64,000 nucleotides of DNA, from the NCBI GenBank assembly GCA_022843145.1, contig JALHOF010000021.1:1-64000 (forward strand). Direction: 5' to 3'. The position numbers were made by a program, and so were the translations under genes. This document shows positions 25,350 through 32,752 of this stretch, one piece after another. The stretch's first letter is position 1; every line of letters starts with the position of its first letter. This stretch comes from Hyphomicrobium sp. (lineage in GTDB: Bacteria > Pseudomonadota > Alphaproteobacteria > Rhizobiales > Hyphomicrobiaceae). The notes beneath the pieces are model-generated. The model had not been told where the DNA came from and did no database searches. It saw nothing but the letters and a program-made list of their open reading frames with translations.

Positions 25350-27011
25350 ATGAGCACACCCACGACATCAGTGAGCCCCTCTGCGGCGTCATCCGTGCGC
25401 GGCGGCGCGGCCTACGACGCGATTGTGCTCGGCGGCGGGCATAACGGCCTGGTCACCGGCGCATATTTGGCCGCCGCCGGCCTCGACACGCTGATCCTCG
25501 AAAAGAACGACCGAATCGGCGGGGCGGCTTTGACCGAGGAATTCGCCCCCGGGTTCCGCAATTCGGTCGCGGCCTATACGGTCAGCCTGCTCAACGTCAA
25601 GGTGATCATCGACCTGGAGCTCGAAACCTTCGGGCTCGAAATCGTGGAGCGGCCGGCGGCGAATTTCTGGCCCGTGGATCATCGGCGCGGCTTGTTGATG
25701 CCTTATGGGTATGAGGGCCGGCGCGCGGCGATCGCTGAGTTCTCCGAGCGCGACGCTGGGCAACTCGCCGACTATGACCGCGTGATCGAGCATGGCGCGC
25801 TCGTGGTGCGCGATTTGCTGCTGCGTACGCCGCCCAATTTGAAGGGCGGCGTGATGAGCATGTTGCGCGGTTTAGAGCTGGGGCGCGACCTGATCCGTAT
25901 GCCGCTGCCGGATCAACGGCGGCTGGTCGATCTGTTTACCACGAGTGCCGCGGATTTCCTCGGCGGCTTCTTCGAGAGCGATGTGGTCAAGGGCGCTTTC
26001 GCATTCGACAGCATCGTCGGCGCCTATGCCGCGCCATCGACACCGGGGACGGCGTACGTGCTCCTGCATCATGCGTTCGGTGAGACGAATGGAAAGTCGG
26101 GCGTGTGGGGCCATGCCATCGGCGGCATGGGCGCGATCAGCGATGCGCTGGGCCGGGCTGCAAGAGCGCGCGGAGCGACGATCCGCACAAGTGCCGCGGT
26201 TGCGGGTGTTCTGGTCGAGGGCGGCAAGGCGGCAGGCGTGGTGCTCGAGAGCGGCGAGGAGATCCGCGCCAAGATTGTCGCCTCCAACGTCGCGCCGAAG
26301 CTGCTGTTCTCAAAGCTCGTACCGGAAGGTGCGGTCGAGCCCGAACTGAGGCGGCATTTCACCGGCATGAAGACCGGATCGGGGACGTTCCGAATGAACG
26401 TCGCTCTTGGAGAGTTGCCTGATTTCACATGCCGGCCGGGGACGTCGAAGCAGGAGCATCACGGCTCGGGCATCGTGATCGGGCCGACGCTCGACTACCT
26501 GGAGCGCGCGTATCTCGATGCGCGCATGACGGGCTGGTCGAAGGAGCCGGTGGTCGAGATGCTGATCCCATCGACCATCGATGCGACGCTGGCGCCGGAG
26601 GGCAAGCACGTCGCGAGCCTGTTTGTGCAGCATGTCGCGCCGAAGCTGCCGGACGGAGGGAGCTGGGCCGACCCCAAGGAGAAGGAGGCGTTCGCGGATC
26701 TGGTGATCGACACCGTGACGAAGCATGCGCCCAACTTCAAGGGATCCGTGCTGGCGCGGCAGGTGCTGTCGCCGCTCGATCTCGAACAACGCTTCGGATT
26801 GCCGGACGGCGACATCTTCCACGGCCAGTTGACGCTCGATCAGCTTTATTCGGCCCGGCCGGTGCTGGGACACGCGGACTATCGGATGCCGGTCCCGGCG
26901 CTCTATCTGTGCGGCTCTGGCGGGCATCCAGGCGGAGGGGTGACGGGCGTGCCCGGGCACAACGCGGCGCGCGAGATCATCCGCGATTTCAAGAAGCGGC
27001 GGTGGAAATAG
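25350..27011 (+). CDS. Phytoene-desaturase-like FAD-dependent oxidoreductase (PYROXD2-like)
   Basis: 553 residues. FAD-binding Rossmann motif AIVLGGGHNGLVTGAYLAAAG (in two pieces, ~24-44) and LEKNDRIGGAAL. The C-terminal FAD box VPALYLCGSGGHPGGGVTGV (~515-534) is that of the crtI/PYROXD2 group. Substrate unknown; not carotenoid-specific, since no carotenoid genes are near. The start at 25350 (MSTPTTS) is judged from the distance to the Rossmann fold. Followed by VOC and flavin-reductase genes at very short spacing, suggesting an oxidative catabolic operon. Confidence 0.9.
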   Translation: MSTPTTSVSPSAASSVRGGAAYDAIVLGGGHNGLVTGAYLAAAGLDTLILEKNDRIGGAALTEEFAPGFRNSVAAYTVSLLNVKVIIDLELETFGLEIVERPAANFWPVDHRRGLLMPYGYEGRRAAIAEFSERDAGQLADYDRVIEHGALVVRDLLLRTPPNLKGGVMSMLRGLELGRDLIRMPLPDQRRLVDLFTTSAADFLGGFFESDVVKGAFAFDSIVGAYAAPSTPGTAYVLLHHAFGETNGKSGVWGHAIGGMGAISDALGRAARARGATIRTSAAVAGVLVEGGKAAGVVLESGEEIRAKIVASNVAPKLLFSKLVPEGAVEPELRRHFTGMKTGSGTFRMNVALGELPDFTCRPGTSKQEHHGSGIVIGPTLDYLERAYLDARMTGWSKEPVVEMLIPSTIDATLAPEGKHVASLFVQHVAPKLPDGGSWADPKEKEAFADLVIDTVTKHAPNFKGSVLARQVLSPLDLEQRFGLPDGDIFHGQLTLDQLYSARPVLGHADYRMPVPALYLCGSGGHPGGGVTGVPGHNAAREIIRDFKKRRWK

Positions 27012-27026
27012 AAGGGCGAGGAGAAC

Positions 27027-27416
27027 ATGGAGTATGGCCCCGTCATCCCTGTTCTGCGGATGTTCGATATCGGGAAGGCCCGCGAATTCTATGTCGGTTT
27101 TCTTGGCGGCACGGTCGACTGGGAACATCGATTCGAGCCGGAACTGCCGCTCTATATGCAAATATCGCTCGGTAGACTAAAGCTGCACCTCAGCGAGCAT
27201 CATGGCGATGCCAGTCCAGGAGCGTCCGTTCGCATCGGTGTCAGCGACGTCGTCACCCTCCACGCCGGCCTGCGCGCGCGTAACTATGGGTTTGCGCGGC
27301 CTGGCATCGAGACCAAGCCGTGGGGCTTCGATGAAGTCACGGTGGCTGACCCGTTCGGCAATCGCCTGATTTTCTTCGCGCCGACGGAAGGACAAGCGGC
27401 GCATGCCGCGGATTGA
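27027..27416 (+). CDS. VOC-superfamily protein (glyoxalase/bleomycin-resistance-like)
   Basis: 129 residues, a single VOC domain: VIPVLRMFDIGKAREFYVGFL (beta-alpha start), then LPLYMQISLGRLKLHLSEHHGD, and WGFDEVTVADPFGNRLIFF, the C-terminal VOC signature. Metal ligands may be the His in HLSEHHGD and a Glu in the last strand. The small size fits bleomycin-resistance-type binding proteins. 15 bp after the oxidoreductase and directly adjoining the flavin reductase gene. Confidence 0.9.
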   Translation: MEYGPVIPVLRMFDIGKAREFYVGFLGGTVDWEHRFEPELPLYMQISLGRLKLHLSEHHGDASPGASVRIGVSDVVTLHAGLRARNYGFARPGIETKPWGFDEVTVADPFGNRLIFFAPTEGQAAHAAD

Positions 27417-27431
27417 GTGAAACGCGCGTCC

Positions 27432-27968
27432 ATGGGAGCGAACGTGACGATCGTGCCGAAAAAAGCTGCCGCCAGCGATGGCATGGACTCGGGCCACTAT
27501 CGCGCGCTGATGCGGCATCAGGCCGGCGCGGTGACGGTCATCGCGGCCGGCAGCGGAGACGCGCGCGCGGGACTGACGGCGACGGCTGTCGCGTCGCTGT
27601 CGGACAATCCGCCGACGATCCTCGCATGTATCCAGCAGAAGGCCGGCGCGCACGACCGTATCGCCGCGTTGAAGTCGTTCTCGGTCAATGTGCTGGCAAG
27701 CGACCAGCAGCAAGTCGCGGAGCGCTTCGCGGGGCGGCAAGGCGCGATGGGAGACGCACGTTTCGAGGGCTTCGAGTGGGGCACGCTCAAATCGGGCGCG
27801 CCGATTTTGGTACGCGCGCTCGCGAGCCTCGATTGCGAGCTGATCGACCGGCACGAGTTCACCACGCATTCGATCTTCATCGGGCGCGTGCTCGCCGGAC
27901 AGTTCCGGGCGGAAGCGCAGCCGCTCCTGTATTTCCGTGGCGATTATTGGGACCTCGGGGGGCGGTAG
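27432..27968 (+). CDS. Flavin reductase-like domain protein
   Basis: 178 residues; flavin reductase (FMN-binding split barrel) family. Conserved blocks: FRALMRHQ-like HYRALMRHQAGAVTVIAAG, GLTATAVASLSDNPPTILACI (~60-80) binding the flavin, KSFSVNVLASDQQQVAERFAG, and HSIFIGRVLAG with LLYFRGDYW at the end. It may supply reduced flavin to a monooxygenase. The ATG at 27432 or the GTG at 27417 could be the start, and neither has a clear ribosome-binding site. Confidence 0.88.
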   Translation: MGANVTIVPKKAAASDGMDSGHYRALMRHQAGAVTVIAAGSGDARAGLTATAVASLSDNPPTILACIQQKAGAHDRIAALKSFSVNVLASDQQQVAERFAGRQGAMGDARFEGFEWGTLKSGAPILVRALASLDCELIDRHEFTTHSIFIGRVLAGQFRAEAQPLLYFRGDYWDLGGR

Positions 27969-27976
27969 GCGAGGTC

Positions 27977-28396
27977 ATGCGCATCACCGATACGCTCACC
28001 GTCGACGATGGCGAGCTGGAGGAACGCTTCGTGCGCGCCTCCGGTCCCGGCGGGCAGAATGTCAACAAGGTGTCGACGGCTGTCGAACTCAGGTTCGATG
28101 CACGCCGGTCGCCGTCGCTGCCGGTGCAGGTGTCGATCCGGCTGCAGAAGCTCGCGGGCCGGCGGCTGACCGATGACGGCGTGATCGTGATCCGCGCCGA
28201 CCGCCACCGCACGCAGGAGCGCAATCGAGACGACGCGCGGCAGCGGCTGGCGGAGCTGATCAAGGAGGCGACGTTCGTGCCGAAGGTGCGGCTCAAGACC
28301 AAGCCGACGCGGGCGTCGAAGGAGAGGCGGCTCGAGGGCAAGAAGGTCCGCTCGACGACCAAGCGGCTCCGGCAGTCGCGCAGCGACGGCGACTGA
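27977..28396 (+). CDS. arfB: Alternative ribosome-rescue factor (peptidyl-tRNA hydrolase ArfB)
   Basis: Rescues ribosomes stalled without a stop codon. 139 residues. The catalytic GGQ is at 25-27 in ASGPGGQNVNKVSTAVELRF, and the basic C-terminal tail (KERRLEGKKVRSTTKRLRQ) enters the empty mRNA channel. GAGG precedes the ATG at 27977. Eight bp after the flavin reductase stop and 5 bp before the isomerase gene. Confidence 0.95.
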   Translation: MRITDTLTVDDGELEERFVRASGPGGQNVNKVSTAVELRFDARRSPSLPVQVSIRLQKLAGRRLTDDGVIVIRADRHRTQERNRDDARQRLAELIKEATFVPKVRLKTKPTRASKERRLEGKKVRSTTKRLRQSRSDGD

Positions 28397-28401
28397 ACGC
28401 A

Positions 28402-29178
28402 ATGCCCCGCTTCGCCGCCAACCTGAGTTTCCTGTTCACCGAACACGATTTCCTCGATCGCTTCGAGGCGGCGGCGCATGCCGGGTTCCGCGCGGTCGAG
28501 TTCTTGTTCCCCTATGCGCACGAGCCGGCCGAGATCCGCGCGCGGCTCGTCGCCAACGATCTCGAACTCGCGCTGTTCAACCTGCCGCCGGGTCACTGGG
28601 ACAAGGGCGAGCGCGGCTATGCAGGTGTTCCGGGACGCGAGGACGAATTTGCGTACGCCGTCGATCTGGCGCTCAGGTACGCCGATTCGCTCGGATGCCG
28701 CCGCTTGCACGCGATGGCGGGACTGACCTCGCACGGCGCGTGCCGCGAGACGTATGTGGAGAACTTGCGGCTTGCGGCGGCGTGGGCGGCGGACGAGGGG
28801 GTGACGATCCAGATCGAGCCGATCAACGGGCGCGACATGCCAGGGTATCTCTTGTCGCGCACGGCGGACGCGCGCGACGTGATCGCCGAGGTGGCGGCGC
28901 CCAATCTCGCGCTGCAGCTCGATCTCTATCATCGGCACATCGAGGAAGGGGGCGTGGTGGCGGCGATCGCGGAGTTCGCGCCGCTGATTGGTCACTACCA
29001 GATCGCGTCGCCGCCAGATCGCGGCGAGCCGGATTGGGGCGACGTCAATTTCGCGGAAGCCTTCCAACTGATCGACGCGTCGGGCTTTCACGGCTACGTC
29101 GGGTGCGAATATAAGCCCCGCGCGGGGACGTTCGCGGGGCTTGGGTGGGCGGAGCGGCTGGGCGTCAGCTTGGGGTGA
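28402..29178 (+). CDS. Hydroxypyruvate isomerase-family TIM-barrel protein
   Basis: 258 residues. AP-endonuclease-2-like TIM barrel of the Hyi/OtnI group: FAANLSFLFTEHDFLDRFEAAA at the start, FRAVEFLFPYAHE, IEPINGRDMPGYLL (~145-158) with a metal/substrate Glu, and HYQIASPPDRGEPDWGDVNF, ending GYVGCEYKPR. Hyi converts hydroxypyruvate to tartronate semialdehyde; OtnI acts on 2-oxotetronates. The substrate cannot be chosen from sequence. Last gene of the compact operon beginning near 25350. Confidence 0.9.
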   Translation: MPRFAANLSFLFTEHDFLDRFEAAAHAGFRAVEFLFPYAHEPAEIRARLVANDLELALFNLPPGHWDKGERGYAGVPGREDEFAYAVDLALRYADSLGCRRLHAMAGLTSHGACRETYVENLRLAAAWAADEGVTIQIEPINGRDMPGYLLSRTADARDVIAEVAAPNLALQLDLYHRHIEEGGVVAAIAEFAPLIGHYQIASPPDRGEPDWGDVNFAEAFQLIDASGFHGYVGCEYKPRAGTFAGLGWAERLGVSLG

Positions 29179-29224
29179 AGCCGCTTTGGCGTCGTGCGGA
29201 TCGCCAGCGGGTGCGGTTAGGTTT

Positions 29225-29252
29225 TGCGTTATGCTGTAAACCACATAACGCA
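29225..29252. promoter_or_regulatory. Inverted repeat after the isomerase gene
   Basis: TGCGTTATG (29225-29233) and CATAACGCA (29244-29252) are perfect inverted arms around 10 nt. It lies in the 172-bp gap between converging genes (stops at 29178 and 29351). No T-run follows; it may be a transcript hairpin or a protein-binding site. Confidence 0.45.
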
Positions 29253-29350
29253 TGATAATAAGCCGCGTCAGACGCAGTTTGGGTATTGTGCTTTGGTGCA
29301 GCCTCGAACGGCTGCTGCCCGTCAGTCCCGAGCAGTGACCCGGGCCGTGC

Positions 29351-30088
29351 TCATCCGCTGAGGCCGATGCGCCCCCAACCTGGAAGCTTGATCGCCGGGC
29401 GGGCGAGGTCGATGCCGGCGACGAGGCCGAGCATATTGACCTCGAGGCCTTCGACACGACCTAGCGTTACGCCCAGGAGACCGCCGAGCGACAACTGATA
29501 GCCGGTATGGCTCGGTGAGGTGCCTGCATAGAATGGCCAGCCGGCAAAGTCCTTGCCGACTGCCGTGGGGAGCAGCGCGGGAGCAATCGCGGGAACGCGG
29601 CGCGCGACGGCGGCGACGAACGAGTTCGAATTCGGCCCCGGCCAGATGACGTAGCTACCGGGTCCGCCGTAGGGGTATTCGGAAACCGCGCGCTGAATTT
29701 CCGGAATGGCGCGTTCGGCGGCGGCGCCTTTGAGCGTCACGAGGATGTCGGGCACGTTGCCGTACCAGCGACCGTCGGCGTCATAGGCATTGACGCGCAG
29801 GGCCTTGCCCCAGCCGACGACGTCATAGCGCGTATATCGGGTGGCGCCCTTCGGCTTGACCACGATCCAAGTGTGGTGAGCGAAGATGCCCTTCCAGCGT
29901 CCGGTGCGGCCGGCCAGGACGTGGACGATTGCCTCGCGATTTTTACCCGCATCGGGGAGGATCCCCGCTGACGTCCAGTTGGCGTCGGACCACGAACTCG
30001 GGTGGCTCTGCAACTGCCACCAGACGGCATGCGTCACGAGCGGGACGATAAAAACGGCGAGCACGCCAAGGAGCAGAGTTTTGGTCAT
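29351..30088 (-). CDS. DUF3750 domain-containing protein
   Basis: 245 residues with an N-terminal membrane anchor or signal (MTKTLLLGVLAVFIVPLVTH). The mature part has VHVLAGRTGRWKGIFAHHTW (~45-64), YTRYDVVGWG and GPNSNSFVAAVARRVP, which match the DUF3750 family of envelope proteins of unknown function. The HH and the Asn/Ser cluster recall NlpC-like folds but I cannot assign an active site. The start at 30088 is chosen because it begins the signal sequence. Divergent from the kinase gene. Confidence 0.85.
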   Translation of the reverse strand: MTKTLLLGVLAVFIVPLVTHAVWWQLQSHPSSWSDANWTSAGILPDAGKNREAIVHVLAGRTGRWKGIFAHHTWIVVKPKGATRYTRYDVVGWGKALRVNAYDADGRWYGNVPDILVTLKGAAAERAIPEIQRAVSEYPYGGPGSYVIWPGPNSNSFVAAVARRVPAIAPALLPTAVGKDFAGWPFYAGTSPSHTGYQLSLGGLLGVTLGRVEGLEVNMLGLVAGIDLARPAIKLPGWGRIGLSG

Positions 30089-30349
30089 GGGCGCTATATG
30101 GCGTCGGATCGTGGCGGCGCAATGATCTCGTCTGGCGGATGGCACGGCTGATGCAGGACCGGATCGCCGCGGCAGTGACGGCACCTCGAGCCCGTGTCTG
30201 CGCGGCGGCGGGAGGGGGGACATTGGAACAGCTTCACTTAACCAAACCCCTCATTGTTCATATCGCGCCATTCCGGCTCATGTGGCTGCAAACAGTCGGG
30301 TCCGGGTGCTATGGTTCCCGCTTCCATACCTGCGTTGGATGGTGACTCG

Positions 30350-31400
30350 ATGGCGACCGCGAACGTGATCCAGACCTTCGATGCGCGGACCGAGGCGAGG
30401 CTGTTGTTCAGCCTCCTCGGGCGGATCGCAGTCATCGTCTTCCTCGTCGAAGCGATTGTCATGGTGATGCTGTCGGGATGGCAGTTGACGCACGAAGTGC
30501 TCGTCATCGGGTTGATCGACGCGACGGCGCTGACGCTTCTTGCCAGTCCGATGATTTATCTATGGGCGGCCAAGCCGTACGCCCTCGCTGCCCACGAGGC
30601 GCAAAAAGCGCTCTCGCGTGAACTCGATGCGCGCGAGCGGCAAAGCAGCCAACTCGAGACGACGCTCGGCGAGCTTAAAGACCTCCTGAGCCTCAACGAG
30701 ACGCTCCGGATGCGGCTCCAGAAATCGAGCGTCGAGTTCTCCACCAGCAACGAGATGATCTTGCAGCGGATCGGCGCCGATCTGCACGACGGACCTGCGC
30801 AGCTATTGAGCTACATCTTGATGCGTCTGCACAAGTTCATGCCTGACACACCCCGCGTCCGCCGCACCATCGACGGAGCGATCGGAGGATCTCGAGCGCA
30901 TCCGCGATGCGTTGCAGACCACGCTCCGGGAAGTTCGCGGAATTTCGTCGGGTCTGGTGCTGCCCGAACTCGAGTCGTTGTCGCTAGCCGAAGCGATTTT
31001 TCTCGCGATCGGCGCACACGAGGAGCGGTCCGATACGACCGTATCGTTCGATATCGGGGAAATTCCGGCCGTCGTATCACACCCCATGAAAGTGTGCGCC
31101 TACCGGTTCGTTCAAGAGGGTCTCTCGAATGCGCTCCGCCACGCTGGGGGACGCGGTCAGAAGGTCGAGGCGCGGATGGCCGGAACGGACTTCATCATCC
31201 GGGTTTCGGACAAGGGCGATGGCATCACCGATACGGCGGAGGCATGGAGCCGCGGCCTCGGCCTGCCGGGATTGCGCGGTCGCGTCGAGGCGATCGGCGG
31301 AACGTTTTCTTTGCAAAGCACGACGGGTGAAGGTACGGCGATAACCGCAACGTTCCGCCGCGACCAACTGCAAGCAGTGGGGGCCTCCAATGGCTCGTAA
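30350..31400 (+). pseudogene. Frameshifted NarL/DesK-type sensor histidine kinase
   Basis: The first part (30350 to ~30880) codes for two membrane helices, a coiled coil and the HisKA_3 helix with the phospho-accepting His in RIGADLHDGPAQLLSY. Near 30880 the frame moves by +1; the rest continues as SEDLERIRDALQTTLREVRG with the HATPase motifs QEGLSNALRHAGG (N box), SDKGDGI and RGLGLPGLRGRVEAIGG (G2) to the stop at 31400. One extra base, or two missing, near GGAGCGATCGG explains this. Either the gene is broken or the base call is wrong. It overlaps the downstream regulator gene by 11 bp. Confidence 0.85.
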
Positions 31401-32055
31401 GAAGCGACTGATTGTCGTCGACGATCACCCCCTGGTTCGCAAGGGGGTGCGCGACACGATCAACGAGGAGGCCGACCTCGAAGTCGTCGGAGAGGGTGCT
31501 TCCGCCGATGATGCGGTGCGGCTGGCTGGTGAGGTCAAGCCGGATCTCGTTCTCCTGGATGTCACGATGCCGGGCGATGGCGTGAAGGCTGCCGAGCGGA
31601 TTTGCCTGTCATGGCCCGACATGAAGGTCGCGATGTTGACGGTGCGTGACGATATCGGGACCGTCGGCGCGGCCCTGCGGGCGGGCGCGAAAGGTTACAT
31701 TTCGAAAGGCACGGCGGGGCCCGACTTCATCGACACCTTGCGCCGGATCCTGCGCGGCGAGAATTATGTCGATCCGGATCTCGCGGCGCGTTTGCTCGCA
31801 GACGGCCGCAGCGTCGAACCGTCGCCCTCGCGGTCGAACGAAGTTGGCGTGCCGCTCACCGATCGTGAGCAGCAGATTTTTTCCTTGATCGGCCGGGGTT
31901 GCAACAACATCGAGATCGCGGAAGCGCTCGGTCTGAGTGAGAACACCATCAAGCACTACATCACGCCGCTGCTGACGAAGCTCGGAGTGCGCAATCGTGT
32001 GGAAGCGGCGTTGCTGGCTCGCGAGCGTGGCCGAGGACGTTCGCCGGGCCAATGA
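31390..32055 (+). CDS. LuxR/NarL-family response regulator
   Basis: 221 residues. Receiver: acidic VVDDHP, phospho-acceptor Asp57 in PDLVLLDVTMPGDG, and Lys in GAKGYISKGT. The output domain is a GerE/LuxR helix-turn-helix: LTDREQQIFSLIGRGCNNIEIAEALGLSENTIK (in parts, ~155-187), then HYITPLLTKLGVRNRVEA. Translated from inside the kinase 3' end (11-bp overlap), so it can be made even if the kinase is not. Three palindromes lie just downstream, before the peroxidase gene. Confidence 0.94.
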   Translation: MARKKRLIVVDDHPLVRKGVRDTINEEADLEVVGEGASADDAVRLAGEVKPDLVLLDVTMPGDGVKAAERICLSWPDMKVAMLTVRDDIGTVGAALRAGAKGYISKGTAGPDFIDTLRRILRGENYVDPDLAARLLADGRSVEPSPSRSNEVGVPLTDREQQIFSLIGRGCNNIEIAEALGLSENTIKHYITPLLTKLGVRNRVEAALLARERGRGRSPGQ

Positions 32056-32152
32056 GGGCGAGCGATCTGCCGCGCTGTCTGAGGCCGCAGTCTGTCACCC
32101 GAACCGCATAGTCCGGCGGCGTCCGTGATCCGATCCGCTCGCCTTACGGGCA

Positions 32153-32254
32153 AAGTCAGACCTGACTTCAGTAGGGCACGACATCAGACCTAGGTCTGAT
32201 GCGGATATACACTCGAGTGTTACACTAAATTCCACGATAGACACCTGAAAGTGT
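32153..32254 (+). promoter_or_regulatory. Cluster of palindromes before the giant peroxidase gene
   Basis: AAGTCAG-AC-CTGACTT (32153-32168), the perfect 18-bp palindrome ATCAGACCTAGGTCTGAT (32183-32200) and the perfect 12-bp palindrome ACACTCGAGTGT (32209-32220), followed by a weaker ACAC-N6-GTGT (32241-32254). The first two share the core CAGACCT/AGGTCTG. These lie about 30-40 bp apart from one another, ~500-600 bp upstream of the peroxidase start and 98 bp after the regulator gene. They look like operators for a dimeric regulator, possibly the LuxR-type one beside them. Confidence 0.65.
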
Positions 32255-32752
32255 GAATCGGCACGCTTGCCTTAGCTCGTTGCCGGATCGTCGCAGTCAG
32301 GACCCTTCAACAACAGCGGCGCTTCGATGCGGCACGCGGGCGGATGCCTGCGCGCAGTGCCCCCGTGTGCGCCGGCGAACGATCGAGTTTCAAAAATGCG
32401 TTTGAGCTGCAAGCCGATTGCCGGATCACGGGATGCCGGGCTCGAAGTCGGCGACCAACCCAAAGAGATCGTCCGCGTCCGCAACGCCAGCACGATCGTG
32501 CTCCAGTTCCAAGGCCTGACGTTGCGCGCGCTCGACGCGGATGACCGGTCGCGACCTGAACCGGACGTTGCGCCAAGCGCCGCCGACGCGGGCATCAGCC
32601 GGCTGCAGAGTGCCGCGCGAACGCGGCCACTCAACAGCATTCTCTCCGCTCCGCCATCGCCGTTCGTCTTGTTCCTGCTCTGAGCGCTGTTCGCCGCAAC
32701 CCGACCATCTCGCCGCATGTGACACGGCATCCGTTTCAAAAGGAATTTCGCC
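32255..32752. other. 498-bp region with no assignable gene
   Basis: Long leader or intergenic stretch before the giant peroxidase. Reading frames of over 100 codons exist on both strands, but none has a ribosome-binding site, a recognisable domain or clear GC3 bias that I can judge. The plus-strand frame at 32327-32683 includes PKEIVRVRNASTIVLQFQG, which might be a gene remnant. No terminator is visible. A perfect coding call is not possible. Confidence 0.4.
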
